Shown one piece after another: positions 1 through 10,281 of a stretch of DNA of 64,000 nt. Source of the stretch: Agapanthus africanus. Its lineage: Eukaryota > Streptophyta > Magnoliopsida > Asparagales > Amaryllidaceae. Where the stretch lies: the NCBI GenBank assembly GCA_030015575.1, contig CM057338.1:310313827-310377826 (forward strand). The letters run 5' to 3'. The notes below the pieces were generated by a model. That model was given only the letters and a program-made list of their open reading frames with translations. It made no database searches and was not told the DNA's origin. How positions within the stretch are numbered: position 1 is the first letter of the stretch; each line of letters begins with the position of its first letter. The position numbers and the translations under genes are program-made.

Positions 1-864
1 AAAAGGGTTCTGATCGTTCGGGATAGTGGATGCCGAGTATACAATTTAAGTACCCATAATAAATCACACCGTCCGATCTTACCGTCGCAATCCCACTATT
101 CTGAGTGGTTCTAGATGTTTCTATATCCTTAACTTTGAATTTGTATCCAAGGACACCAAATCCTTTGTAATATGCAACATCCATACTAGAAAATTGAGCT
201 AAATATCTTGAATCACTCTCAAATGATGCAGACAAGTTCGGATCGTGGATCTAACAAAACAAATTTTACGAAAAATACATAACGATACAAGTTTAGATTA
301 AAACTGATAGCAATAAAATGTTATTCGAATAACTTACATGATCTGTGACCCAATCACAAAAATTATCCTGATGATATTTTTCCAATCGTTCTTCGTTCTA
401 ATCAGGATGCCCCTCATGTACCTCGTTAAAATGAATTCTGTTTTCGACAAATAATGGTGACATTAATATTATATCATTTCATACACACACAAACACAAAT
501 ATAACAATTAATCCAAAAAAACTTACTCTCTAATTTGTTCAAGACATGCGCAATTAAGCAAGATAAACCGGTATATCTTGTTGATAAACATAGTGTCTAC
601 CCTCTTATACTCGGCTTTACCATATGGCCCGTCTTGAATTCTTCGAGGCCGGTTAAGTCTTGTCTCAATGTTCTCGTCCAGATAGCGGGAACAAAATGTG
701 GTTGTTTCATCAAGAAGATAACCTTGCATGATAGAACCCTCTGGTCGATTTTTATTGCGTATATACTTTTTAAGAGTGTAGAGGTACCTAATGAAAATAT
801 GTTGAATAAATAAATACGGGCATACAGGACAACAATAAATTTATAAATTGCGCGAAACGAAAAA

Positions 865-1362
865 TTACACGTACCTCTCGACAAGATACATCCATCGATA
901 TTGTACTGGTCCGGCTAACTTAGCCTCAGTTGCAAGATGAACCGTCAAGTGTATTATGATATCGAAGAATGACGGTGGGAAAATACGCTCAAACTTGCAA
1001 AATATCAACGCAATAGAATTTTCTAGTTTATCCAGTGTCACAACCTCCAGTGTTTTAGTACACAACTCTCTGAAAAAACAACATAGGTCGTTGATTACTA
1101 GACCAACCGATTCGGGGAGAGAAGTCCTGAGGGCTAATAGAAGAAGGTGCTCCACGATAACATGGTGATCATGACTTTTCAGCCCATCGATCTTGCCTTT
1201 CACAATTTTTATTTTCTTGCTGAATGATCCTGAGAAACCTGTGGGAACTTTCAAATCATGCAACACCTGCAGAAATCTTTTCTTCTCCGGTTGTGACATA
1301 TGATAAGCGGCATTGGGAAGTACAAATTTGCCAGGTTTACCCGCTACCGGTCTAGGGTGCAA
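865..1362 (-). pseudogene. E1 transposase DUF4218 segment
   Basis: The segment encodes the DUF4218 region usual downstream of TNP2 in plant CACTA transposases: SHDHHVIVEHLL, LVINDLCCFF, the FERIFPPSFFDIIIHLTVHL helix and GPVQYRWMYLVERY at the exon end. The last codon before the intron sits at a GTACGT donor that also exists in E2. It is in frame with the TNP2 core apart from the TGA at 1375-1377. Confidence 0.8.
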
Positions 1363-1377
1363 TTCACTTCTTATTCC

Positions 1378-2985
1378 TCACTCCTGTAGATCCATCCGAG
1401 CATTCAGGTTGTTTTTCGATTTCCCATCTTTACAAAGAAGCAAGTTGAGTATGTGCTCTGATACTCCCTTCTCTATATACATGACGTACAGACAATGACG
1501 TACTAAATTTGTTGACCAGTAAGAAAGCTCGAAGAAAATACTTAACTTGTTCCAAAATGGTGGTTTGACCTGTTTCGTCGGATCCATCCCGAAGGTCACA
1601 TTATTGTAACTATCCCATTGAGCAGTCACGTCCTCTCCGGACAATGGGGATGGAGGTCTAAGAAGCTCCTGATGACCATCAAAGTGAACCGTGTCTAACT
1701 TATAGGGGTGGTCTGGAGGCAGAAAACGTCGATGGCCACAATAACAAACCTTCCTGCTAAAATTCAAGAATTTCGATGTTGTGTGTTCATGGCAATGAGG
1801 ACATGCTTTGTGACCATGTACGGACCAACCTGATAGCATTCCATACACAGGAAAGTCATTAATTGTCCACATTAAAGCCGCACGCAGTATGAAGGTTGTA
1901 TTTGTGTTTGCATTGTATGTCTCTACACCATCAATGAACAAAGATTTCAACTCCTCGATCAGAGGTCGGAGATAGACGTCGATATTGTTTCCCGGTGAGT
2001 TTGGTCCGTTGATAAGAAAAGGAATCATAAAGTATGATTGGTCCATAGCCAACCAAGACGACAAATTATAAATTATCATTACAACGGGCCATGTGCTGTG
2101 ACTTCCAGCCATATAGTTGAATGGGCAGAAGCCATCAGTAGCCAGTCTGAGCCGGACATTGCGAGGATCGCTACTGAATATTGCGTGCCTCCTATCGAAA
2201 TCCTTCCATACCGGTGAATCTCTTGGATGGCTCATTTTTGCATCTTCACTTGGAGGAGCACGGTGATGCCAAATCATTGCCTCGGCTGTTTTCTTGCACC
2301 TGAATAGCCTCTGTAGCCTCTGTGTTATGGGAAAGTATCGTGCTATCTTGACAGGTATATCAGGCTTCTTATCAGAATCTTTCAGCTTATACCTGGCCTC
2401 TCCGAATGTTGGATACTCTTTCAAATCTGAATTCTCTTTCCGATACAACACGCAATTTTTAGGACATGCTTGAATCTTCTCACACTTTAGACCCAAATCA
2501 GACATCATCTTCTGGGCTCCATACCAGCTGTCGGGTACGTTATTTCCCGGGGGCATAGAATCTTTCAAGAACGAAAGAAGCATTGTGAATGACTTGTTGC
2601 TCCATCCATTTAGGCACTTAATCTGGAACAGTTGGACGAACCATGAGAGGGTGGAATACTTCGCATTCTCATAAATTAGTTTTCTAGCATCATTCATGAA
2701 ATTTTCATATTTATCCGCACACGGTCCTTGACCGGAAGGAATGTCATCTTCGGTACGAATAGATTCACCTAGGGCAGACTCTACCATATTCTCCATTTCT
2801 TCTGATGGAAATAAATTACCGTCTTCTCCTTCTGCCGCATTACCGAATTCTCCTTCTTCTCCTGCCGCATTATCGTGTTCTCCTTCTTCTTCTGCCGCAT
2901 TACTGCATTCTTCTCCTTCCCCGTGATATTTCCAAGTTGTATAAAGTCTAGTAAACCCATATTTTATAATATGAAGCTCTGCCAA
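1378..2985 (-). pseudogene. E1 transposase core, TNP2 domain, longest open segment
   Basis: This is the longest open stretch in the window, 535 codons. It starts in the acidic Glu/Gly/Asn-rich linker after the N-terminal domain, then has a Cys cluster (CPKNC followed by a second pair where one Cys is replaced), then the TNP2 (Transposase_21) core. The core motifs are LATDGFCPFNYM, LAMDQSYFM, MWTINDFPVYGMLSGW and HGHKACPHCHE. It ends at TGA where E2 has Trp. It is one internal piece of the E1 transposase and would not be made alone. Confidence 0.85.
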
Positions 2986-3740
2986 TTCTATCTTCTGCCA
3001 GTACTATTGCCACATCTATCGCACGGACAGAGAATCTTCTCTATTATGATCTTATTATGTGCGCGTGCAAATTCAATGAAAGCAGCAACTCTTGCGACAA
3101 ACTTAGGTTGCATACGTTATTGCCAATCCACTTACATCCAGTCCTTAACTCTGACGTACTCATGGGCCATGTTAGACTGTATAACATATAAATTATAGGT
3201 TATGGTGACTATATTGAGAAATATAAAAACGGGATAGTTACTGACAAAGGATAAAATCTGTGTATATGCTTTGTGTGTGCGTTTGTCGTTGAAAAGAATA
3301 AATTATCGCACGTATGTTAACCGATAGACGGGGACTAAGTGGCGCTTTTAGTTTCATATATGAGTATCGATGAGAATATGAAGGTTTCATATTATCATCG
3401 AGTATCATATATTGGTTTTAACTTGAACATCTTGAATCACTCTCTAATTATGCGTTTGTTGTATATTCTTGTTGTATGTGTGTGTTCTGGTTGTCGGGGG
3501 TAAGGCTTCTATCCCATTAAGAATGTATAGAGCGAACACCCATTCGCTTGTGCTTTCAACCGTTTCGAGTAAATTTCGGCAGCACCTCCCCGTTGTTCTC
3601 CGAGTACACTGTAATAGAATAGATAATCATTTCAAAGCTGTGAAATAACGTTGAAATGAACATCTAATCTATCTTTGTACATGGAGAACCAGCGGAAAGG
3701 TACCGACGAAATATCTCGAAACGGATGAAAATACAAGTGA

Positions 3741-3929
3741 ATGAAGGTGTTTGCTTTATACATTCCTAACTTGTCCATACGGGACAAATCTATCGGTTAC
3801 CATACGATTGAATCTTCTCGTCACATAGACTATACGACGGTTGTTAGTATCGAGCTATACCGTCCGATATTTAACAACCTTCGTATAGTTCTATGTCACG
3901 ACGAACATCGCACGTATGTTAACCGATAG
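3741..3929 (+). CDS. 62-codon repeat-unit ORF, E1 copy 1, antisense to the transposase
   Basis: An ATG frame of 62 codons ends at the TAG in GTTAACCGATAG. It begins MKVFALYIPNLS and ends HDEHRTYVNR. No domain is recognised and there is no signal peptide or clear membrane segment. It is antisense to the E1 transposase and lies in its long intron. The frame is open in all seven copies of the repeat in three elements, which is the only argument for coding. It may be a by-product of a recent or homogenised repeat. Confidence 0.3.
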   Translation: MKVFALYIPNLSIRDKSIGYHTIESSRHIDYTTVVSIELYRPIFNNLRIVLCHDEHRTYVNR

Positions 3930-4342
3930 ACGGAGACTAAGTGGCGCTTTTAGTTTCATATATGAGTATCGATGAGAATATGAAGGTTTCATATTATCAT
4001 CGAGTATCATATATTGGTTTTAAGTTGAACATTTTGAATCACTCTCTAATTATGCGTTTGTTGTGTATTCTTGTTGTATGTGTGTGTTCCGGCTGTCGGG
4101 GGTAAGGCTTCTATCCCATTAAGAATGTATAGAGCGAACACCCATTCGCTTGTGCTTTCAACCGTTTCGAGTAAATTTCGGCAGCACCTCCCCGCTGTTC
4201 TCTGAGTACACTGTAATAGAATAGATAATCATTTCAAAGCTGTAAAACAACGTTGAAATGAACATCTAATCTATCTTTGTACACAGAGAACCAGCGGAAA
4301 GGTACCGACGAAATATCTCGAAACGGATGAAAACATAAGTGA

Positions 4343-4531
4343 ATGAAGGTGTTTGCTTTATACATTCCTAACTTGTCCACATGGGACAAATCTATCGGTT
4401 ACCATATGATTGAATCTTCTCATCGCGTAGACTATACGACAGTTGTTAGTATCGAGCTATACCGTCCAATATTTAACAACCTTCGTATAGTTCTATGTCA
4501 CGATGAACATCGCACGTATGTTAACCGATAG
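4343..4531 (+). CDS. 62-codon repeat-unit ORF, E1 copy 2
   Basis: Same frame and length as the ORF at 3741-3929, with changes such as Arg to Trp after NLST and HIDY to RVDY. Start, stop and length are kept. No function is recognised. Confidence 0.3.
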   Translation: MKVFALYIPNLSTWDKSIGYHMIESSHRVDYTTVVSIELYRPIFNNLRIVLCHDEHRTYVNR

Positions 4532-4944
4532 ACTGGGACTAAGTGGCGCTTTTAGTTTCATATATGAGTATCGATGAGAATAAGAAGGTTTCTTATTATC
4601 ATCGAGTATCATATATTGGTTTTAACTTGAACATCTTGAATCACTCTCTAATTATGCGTTTGTTTTGTATTCTTGTTATATGTGTGTGTTCCGGCTGTCG
4701 GGGGTAAGGCTTCTATCCCATTAAGAATGTATAGACCGAACACGCATTCACTTGTGCTTTCAACCGTTTCGAGTAAATTTCGGCAGCACCTCCCCGCTGT
4801 TCTCCGAGTACACTGTAATAGAATAGATAATCATTTCAAAGCTGTGAAACAACGTTGAAATGAACATCTAATCTATCTTTGTACACGGAGAACCAGCGGA
4901 AAGGTACCGACGAAATATCTCGAAACGGATGAAAACACAAGTGA

Positions 4945-5133
4945 ATGAAGGTGTTTGCTTTATACATTCCTAACTTGTCCACACGGGACAAATCTATCGG
5001 TTACCATACGATTGAATCTTCTCGTCACATAGACTATACGACGGTTGTTAGTATCGAGCTATACCATCCGATATTTAACAACTTTCGTATAGTTCTATAT
5101 CACGACGAATATCGCACGTATGTTAACCGATAG
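4945..5133 (+). CDS. 62-codon repeat-unit ORF, E1 copy 3
   Basis: Third E1 copy of the same frame. It has His for Arg before PIFNN and Tyr for His in HDEY, which the E3 copy at 51010-51198 also has. Start and stop are conserved. No function is recognised. Confidence 0.3.
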   Translation: MKVFALYIPNLSTRDKSIGYHTIESSRHIDYTTVVSIELYHPIFNNFRIVLYHDEYRTYVNR

Positions 5134-5290
5134 ACGGGGACTAAGTGGCGCTTTTAGTTTCATATATGAGTATCGATGAAAATATGAAGGTTTCATATTA
5201 TCATCGAGTATCATATATTGGTTTTAACTTGAACATCTTGAATCACTCTCTAATTATGCGTTTGTTGTGCATTCGTGTTGTATGTGTAAC

Positions 5291-5943
5291 ATGATTTTAA
5301 ACCATTGAGATCAAGATTGATAGAATTGATCATCCACAAAGAGATTAAGGATTGACTTTTGACAGCTATATGAAGGAAAATTTTCTCCTATGGCAACCTA
5401 ATAATATACCCATTATCCTCATATATACATATATGCAGGCAGGCATGGATACATACATGCAAATATTTGAAAAATTAATATATCAACCAAAAACTATTAT
5501 TGCAATGGCTTTCATCTATAACAATCAACAATTAAAACTACAAATGTAGGATACTAATATCATAAAGCGTTATACGCAACATATGAATTCACATGACTGA
5601 AAAATGCATCAAAAAAACATGTTCATCCAAAAGAAATGCCACTGTCAACAAATAAGGGTCAAATACATCATAAAAACAGTAACTAATTAACAAGTTGATT
5701 AGCATCTGGATCAAGAAAATGATAGGAAAAACAATTGACTATGATCTATAATGACAAGTCTATTACCATGACTCTCGACTAACAAAGGTGGCTTTTCGTC
5801 CTCGGTAGCTTGATAATTGGGATTTCATGGCGAATAAAAATATGCATATGCCGTTTGACCGGGAACTTCAATAGGAAACTCAATGTGGTCGGGTGTACTG
5901 AAGTACGCTTTGTATTTCGCTATATCAGGTGATGAAGCTCAAG
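5291..5943. other. E1 first-intron sequence without genes
   Basis: AT-rich sequence between the tandem array and the G-rich tract. Part of it (about 5500-5580) is the mirror image of E2 sequence at about 57690-57780, so it belongs to the element and is not an insertion. I see no gene, tandem repeat or regulatory site in it. Confidence 0.6.
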
Positions 5944-6300
5944 CCCTAGCTAGCCCCACCCCCACCCCAGCCGAACCCTAGCCCCAGCCCCAGCCCAGCC
6001 CCAACCCCAACCGAACCCTAGTCCTAGCCCCAGCCCAGCCCCAACCCCAACCGAACCCTAGCCCCAGCCCAGCCCTACCCCAACCGAACCCTAGCCCCAT
6101 CCCCAGCCCAGCCCCAACCCCAACCGAACCCTAGCCCCAGCCCAGCCCAGCCCCAGCCCCAGCCCCAGCCCCAACCCCCAACTCCAACCCCAACCCCAAC
6201 CAAACCCCAGAACCGAACCCTAACCCTAACCGAACCCGATGCCGATGCCAAACCCTCACCCCTACCCGAACCTGGCCTGAACCCTAGACCTAACATCATC
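5944..6300 (-). repeat. Telomere-like G-rich tract in the E1 first intron
   Basis: On the minus strand this is about 350 bp of irregular GGGGTT, GGGCTG and GGGTTAGGG units (plus strand CCCTAGCCCCAGCCC, CCCAACCCCAACC, AACCCTAACC). It has runs of three to five G every few bases, which is G-quadruplex potential on the element sense strand. E2 has an equivalent tract at 56820-57060. The irregular units and position inside a transposon intron argue against a telomere. Confidence 0.85.
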
Positions 6301-6339
6301 AAAATTAAAAATAATTTAAGATTTAATTATTAACCGGGC

Positions 6340-6545
6340 GCGCGGTGGAGGAGACGACAGAAATCGGTGGTCGACGATGATCGGCGAAGGTGGCGACGAT
6401 GCGCGGGAAGTCGATGAAGGTGTGGGAACGACCGACGAAGGTGGCGACGAGACGCGGAGTGCGGTGGCGACGAGGCGCGGGAACAGGCGATATGAGGCGC
6501 GGGAGTGAGAGAGAGAAATTTTGGGAACGATGAATGACTTTTCTG
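6340..6545 (-). other. E1 leader region, probable noncoding first exon
   Basis: A GC-rich block of Cys-Gly-Ala-type codon repeats (GGCGACGA and its complement) with no long frame. It lies between the subterminal repeats and the G-rich tract. A possible splice donor (minus strand CG/GTTAAT) is at about 6340. E3 has a like block ending at a CAG/GTAATT donor at 52186 and E2 one ending at CAG/GTGAGT near 56748. I infer a noncoding first exon spliced to the transposase exon near 3180. Confidence 0.5.
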
Positions 6546-6574
6546 TGCTTTTTTTTATTAATAACCTATTTATA

Positions 6575-6740
6575 TGCCCCTACGGACATAACCGTAGGTC
6601 CACCGTTTGCGGCTCCGTAGGGCCAAACAAAAAATTAGAACGTAAGGCACCGTAGGGACAATGATGTGGCCCTACGGATAAATCCGTAGGGGCAAGAAAT
6701 ATTTGCCCCTACGGATTCCTGAGTCTGTAGGGGCAACCCT
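6575..6740. repeat. E1 subterminal palindromic repeats
   Basis: Several copies of CCCCTACGGAT paired with ATCCGTAGGGGC. The clearest is at 6669-6693, with arms GCCCTACGGAT and ATCCGTAGGGGC separated by two bases. Others are at about 6576-6600, 6628-6660 and 6703-6735. Subterminal repeats near CACTA ends are the known binding sites of the accessory transposon protein in maize En/Spm; that role is inferred here. Confidence 0.8.
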
Positions 6741-6743
6741 ATA

Positions 6744-6754
6744 TTATAGTAGTG
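6744..6754 (-). repeat. E1 terminal inverted repeat
   Basis: The minus strand reads CACTACTATAA from 6754 inward, then ATAGGGTTGCCCCTAC. The CACTA start and the following GGGTTGCCCC are shared with the E2 end at 56354. The three flanking bases are ATA. Confidence 0.85.
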
Positions 6755-6804
6755 ATACTTTCAGTTCAATAAAATATATTTTAAAAAATATACATAATTT
6801 ATGT

Positions 6805-6960
6805 CCCTACTGTTTACAACGTAGGACATGTATTTCACCCAACAGAATCTACCGTAGGAGCAAATTATCAGTTTTTCCTGATATTTTGCACATACAGTTG
6901 CAGCTCCGGGTTAATCCATCACCCCTACGGTTGCCACGTAGGGGCAACTTTGCATTTATT
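6805..6960. repeat. E3 3' subterminal repeats
   Basis: Copies of the CCCTACGG / CCGTAGGGG motif lie outside the E1 TIR: CCCTACTG with CGTAGGAC, ACCGTAGGAG, and CCCCTACGGTTGCCACGTAGGGGC at about 6923-6946. They mark the 3' end of a CACTA element of the same motif family as E1, taken to be E3 by orientation and neighbours. Confidence 0.65.
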
Positions 6961-7198
6961 TTTTAAGGTTCTTCCCGTTTTTTCTCCACCCTGTACACAA
7001 TAAAATATATATCGCACGATCATATAACGAAAAACATAAATATTTATAAACAATATTCCACGCACAATATATAACAAAATAAACAAAAACAATACTAAAC
7101 CAATCTAATATACAACAACCGATATCCAAAATATACAATACGTATCAAAAAAAGTACATACATCCACCAGAAATCCAAAAAATATAAATAAATCTACG

Positions 7199-7447
7199 CT
7201 AGCTCTGTCCAGATGCTCCACCTCTAAGTATCTGCAAAATCTGATACATCTGCTCCTCGCTGCAGCCCTGTGCCGACAAAATCGCGAGTACTGAAGTTGT
7301 AGGAGTAGGAGTGGTATGCGGAGCCGAAACCGAAGCCGAAAGAGTGGCCTGCGCAAAAGAAGCTAGATGAGTGGCCTGCAGAGCCGAAACCGAAGGAGTG
7401 GCATGTGCAACCACAGCCGAAAGAGTGGCTTGCGGAGCCACAGCCAA
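7199..7447 (-). pseudogene. E3 second reading frame, C-terminal exon
   Basis: An 82-codon Ala/Thr/Ser-rich stretch with imperfect repeats of the type ATLSASV and ATPSVSA ends in SEEQMYQILQILRGGASGQS, then a stop. The ending resembles C-termini of CACTA second-frame proteins (Transposase_24/Ptta type), which finish in a short helical segment. It is the last exon of the gene that starts at 46866 and is split by the copia insertion. The upstream exon junction is not clear. Confidence 0.5.
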
Positions 7448-7509
7448 AGAGGTGCCCTTTGTAGCCGCAGTCGAAGGAGTGGTCTACCGAATCTGTAAAT
7501 TTTTTAAGT

Positions 7510-7900
7510 TTGTGTAGTAAAAAAATAAGGAACGATGTACTAAACTTAGTTTATATGTCTTATTATGAAATTCTAAGTCTATAAATTAAAGATATACATA
7601 TAAGTATTGATTTATAGAATTCGTGTCAGATATGTATCAATATCGGATTGAAATGATATGTTATTGATTTATAGGATTCGTGTCGTATTTGTATCAATAT
7701 CAGATTCTTGAGAATCAACGAATCCTACTGGTATCCATATTTTAATCCGTGCTATGTAAATTAGAAATATAAAGATATAAATATAAGTATTGATCTATAA
7801 CTATAAACGAGTAAAGAACAGTGTATTAGATTTACTCTATATGTATAGTTGTGAAATTCAAAGTCTAGATATCAAGTCTAGCGAATTGAAATGATGTGTA
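7510..7900. repeat. Local direct duplications in an E3 intron
   Basis: The phrase ATAAGTATTGATTTATAGA with its flanks occurs at about 7590 and again near 7770 in changed form. A shorter copy pair (TTGATTTATAGAATTCGTGTC and TTGATTTATAGGATTCGTGTC) occurs near 7606 and 7666. The stretch has no open frame of note and is read as intron sequence expanded by local duplication. Confidence 0.55.
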
Positions 7901-7929
7901 ATTGATCTATAAGCTCGTCGCTCGGGTTT

Positions 7930-8112
7930 GTTTTTGTGCTTGTTGTTGTTTTCGTAATTGTTGTTGTTGTTGTTGTGTGTGTCTTTTTGTGTGAGTGTGT
8001 GCACACGCGCTTATGTGTGTATGTGTATGTATATGGATCTGTCTGTCTATGTGTGTATGTTTTTGTGTATGTGTGTGCACACACTTATATGTGTATGTGT
8101 GTATGTGTCTAT
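7930..8112 (+). repeat. TTG and GT microsatellite
   Basis: Runs of TTG followed by mixed GT, GTAT and GTGC repeats. Frames of Thr/His or Val/Cys on both strands here are simple-sequence artefacts. Confidence 0.85.
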
Positions 8113-8164
8113 AACATAGGTACCATCATTTCTTGAAACGCCTTGAATTTGGAGTTCAGCGTGT

Positions 8165-8951
8165 CTAACCGCTGCTCCAGATGTCGCTCGCGGGGGTAGG
8201 AGTAGTAACCGCTGGAGAGGAGAACAATTTCAGATGGACCCTGCTGGGACCAAGTCCACGGTCTATCTCCCAACCACCATGGTACCCGCCATATATGACA
8301 TCTAGGACAGGGATCAGCACGGCCAGATCGATCTCCACGGTGAAATCAATCTCTGATGACTCTGCGTGTTGCACCACCCGCTCCTATACCATATAAAGTA
8401 TTGAAACGTAACTAAACCAATTAAATTTAAACTATTCAGAACAAATTTCATTCGAATTGGAAGAAATTTTAACACTTACGCAATACTACTGGGTAGCAGT
8501 GTTGGGATATCGAAGCTCTCCCATGACGGAATCTGTCGATGTGGCATGGACGGACAGGTAATCCGTCAACACGCTCGGTGTACCACCCTCCCCCACGGTC
8601 CGAGCTCTTTGCAATTCACCAAAAATTTACATATATAACATAACTTTTCACATTGCATTATACGAAAATAGATTTATTGTAATTTACTGCTGCGTCCATG
8701 GCACGAGTGATGTTCCTCGAACCACCCGTGTAGGTAGGTCGACCCCTTTTCGCCGACTTCCTGTTCTCCTTATTTTGAACGGCTTATTTCTGCACAACAA
8801 AATCAAATTTAATTTTCAAATTAAGTAACGAAAATATAAATTATATGCAAAACACAGAATTATATTTAAATTACAAACTTGCTTGCGCTCAGACGCAAAA
8901 ACTGGCACAAGAGAGGCCATGTATCTACATCAACCCAGCTAAAGGCCGGAG
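8165..8951 (-). pseudogene. E3 second reading frame, middle exons (Transposase_24/Ptta-like)
   Basis: On the minus strand the stretch at about 8700-8790 reads QNKENRKSAKRGRPTYTGGS then RNITRAMDAA. The TYTGGS motif after a basic stretch is the hallmark of the second CACTA protein (Transposase_24/Ptta family). Another exon at about 8480-8610 encodes VHATSTDSVMGE-type sequence, and 8165-8396 carries VIYGGYHGGWEIDRGLGPSRV. Splice junctions are uncertain. The copia insertion at 8952 cuts this gene. The known role of the second protein is binding element ends as an accessory factor. Confidence 0.6.
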
Positions 8952-9730
8952 TGTTAGAAATATGTATGCCCTAGAGGCCATTATTATATGATATAGTGGA
9001 TGCTTGGACATATATATAGAGGACTTTTTTGTTCGACATGATAGTATGCTATCCGGGTGCTCTTTATCTTAACATGTACACTTGTATTATTATACTGACT
9101 CTCTGATACATGTTGATAAAACCCTTAGGATATTTGCTTGACTACCAGGACTATGATGCGGATGATACTACTGGGATTTGTGTAGTCCACAAGAACATCC
9201 TTTAACTATTCCTAGTCAAGGAAGTATCGAGACAGGGCTTCGATATTCCAGAGTAGACCAGTGTGTACGTTTCTTGACCTTGTAGGGGGCGATGGCTAAT
9301 CCCATAACCATTGGTGTTTGACATCAAAGATTGTATACAGGTGCTCATTAGAGAATGGGTACACCGAATAGGACTCGTCGAGAACTCGTAGATGGTACTA
9401 TACCTATCGTCAGATAGTAGTTCTCTGGTGACACTGGTACAGGTTAGTCTGTAGACCCGAGATCGTCATAGTGTCTTGTGTGGTTCCCGCTGTAATTTGA
9501 TTTCCTCCCTACCATGGCTTAAAGGAGTCACGCAAACAGGTGGATTTTGGTTACAGTCCCGAGTCATATGGAGGCAGTGAGCGATAGGAGGGGTTTCGTC
9601 TTTCCCGGTATAGGGAGTTGATGTTGCGCTATGATTGATATGCTATAACAGTAAGTCCTTGGTTAGGGCTGATGAGATTTACTGGTAAATGTTATCAGTA
9701 GTTTTTCGAACCGTTATGAGCCATACATCA
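8952..9730 (+). repeat. Copia 5' LTR, first part
   Basis: It aligns base for base with the start of the 3' LTR (43545 to about 44320), from TGTTAGAAATATGTATGCCCT to GAGCCATACATC. It stops where gypsy element A begins with TGTAACGACT at 9731. Confidence 0.9.
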
Positions 9731-9845
9731 TGTAACGACTCTGTTTTTAATGTACATAAATTAGTTTAAAGTTAAAGTACTAAATATTGTATTTGCAACC
9801 CTGAGTCTGCTATAAGTATTTAATTTCTTTTAGAACGACAAGAAA

Positions 9846-9917
9846 GCACTTATAGCTCATTGATAAAGTCTTGCACTGTTGTGATGTAGCCCTTGTGATC
9901 GAATCCCCCAGCCACAT
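9846..9917 (+). other. tRNA-like module in LTR (A 5' copy)
   Basis: A-box-like TATAGCTCATTGATAAAG is followed about 45 bases later by B-box-like GATCGAATCCC and CAGCCACA. The D arm can pair, the acceptor and anticodon stems pair poorly. Corresponding modules stand at the same offset in all other LTRs of the family. It is a degenerate tRNA-derived element, not a working tRNA gene. Confidence 0.6.
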
Positions 9918-10273
9918 ATTATTTTTAATGATTTTTCTTTTAAAATTTCTGGAAGCCCAAAAATTTACACGTGCAATACACGTAAAAATGAAAACTCACT
10001 AAAATCAAACATGTGGAAAATATCATATAAACAGATAGGGACACGTGGCAAACATCCAAAACCCAGACCCCCTACATCGACTGGCGAGATTAGCCAAAAG
10101 TCCGGCGCCGCCGCCCCCCATGGGGAATGCCTCCAATTCTTGAACCCTAGTCTCTTGGCCTCCTCCCATAACCCCAGTACTTTTTAATTTCTTTGTAAAT
10201 TTATAGAGAGATTAAATTCACCTATTTAATCCATTTTAATGCATTTTTAATTCCCTGAACCCTAATTCTATCA

Positions 10274-10281
10274 TATAAATA
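10274..10281 (+). promoter_or_regulatory. TATA box, gypsy A 5' LTR
   Basis: TATAAATA preceded by CCTAATTCTATCA, about 540 bp into the LTR. The same box is at 20754 and 25853, in weaker form at 18053, and mutated in the B 3' LTR and in solo LTR D. It is the best promoter candidate of the LTR. Confidence 0.65.

Larger units (their letters stand above)
1..3170 (-). pseudogene. E1 TNP2-type transposase, first reading frame, broken and partial
   Basis: This is the CACTA transposase, the nuclear enzyme that binds element ends and cuts and joins DNA. The start is the ATG complementary to 3168-3170, matching the E2 start. The N-terminal transposase-associated domain (2986-3170, with CPCDRCGN) has two in-frame stops and a one-base loss. 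An uninterrupted 535-codon stretch follows at 1378-2985. A Trp-to-TGA change at 1375-1377 separates it from the DUF4218 part (865-1362). Further exons lie at 523-729 and about 338-436, and the DUF4216 part starts at about 250 and continues beyond base 1. The E2 copy is intact at the sites broken here, which shows that these are lesions and not introns. Confidence 0.9.
3307..5290. repeat. Tandem repeat array of about 602 bp units in the E1 first intron
   Basis: Three complete units and a partial one repeat with a 602-bp spacing (62-codon frames begin at 3741, 4343 and 4945). Units differ at scattered bases only. Each contains the sequence GTTAACCGATAGAC, a near-perfect inverted repeat around TATGAAGGTTTCATA (for example 3356-3412), and a short open frame on the plus strand. 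The same unit occurs three times in mirror orientation in E2 (57850-59650) and once in E3 (50735-51300), so it is a family feature of this CACTA lineage, lying between leader exon and transposase start. Confidence 0.92.
1..6754 (-). mobile_element. CACTA (En/Spm) transposon E1, 5' part, reverse orientation
   Basis: The element reads leftwards from its terminal inverted repeat at 6744-6754 and runs out of the window at base 1. In element order it has the TIR, subterminal palindromic repeats, a GC-rich leader exon, a long intron with a G-rich tract and about 600-bp tandem repeats, and a TNP2 transposase gene. The layout matches E2 at 56354-64000 in mirror image, and the coding regions of the two are very similar by eye. 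The three bases outside the TIR (6755-6757, ATA) could be one copy of the 3-bp target duplication; the partner lies outside the window. E1 seems to be inserted in the 3' end of the older element E3. Confidence 0.9.
6758..8951 (-). mobile_element. CACTA transposon E3, 3' part (left piece)
   Basis: This is the distal part of the older minus-strand CACTA element whose proximal part is at 45665-52470. It holds subterminal repeats of the same type as E1 (6805-6960) and the later exons of the second reading frame. It is cut from the rest of E3 by the copia element. The 7 bases GCCGGAG end it at 8945-8951 and reappear at 45665-45671. Its 3' TIR is not in the window, and E1 appears to have inserted close to that end. 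Confidence 0.8.

Noticed and set aside
3307-5290. CRISPR array or centromeric satellite
   Set aside because: 600-bp units without spacers, only three per element, confined to the CACTA intron, and in a plant genome.
5944-6300. Interstitial or true telomere
   Set aside because: Units are irregular and lie inside a transposon intron in mirrored copies.
6075-6302. Gly/Trp-rich frame on the minus strand
   Set aside because: Translation of the telomere-like G-rich tract; all three frames are open because of composition.
7878-8136. Thr-rich and Val/Cys-rich frames
   Set aside because: Simple TTG and GT microsatellite read in different frames.
9846-9917. Functional tRNA gene
   Set aside because: A and B boxes are present, but acceptor and anticodon stems do not pair and copies sit at one place in each LTR; treated as a tRNA-like module.
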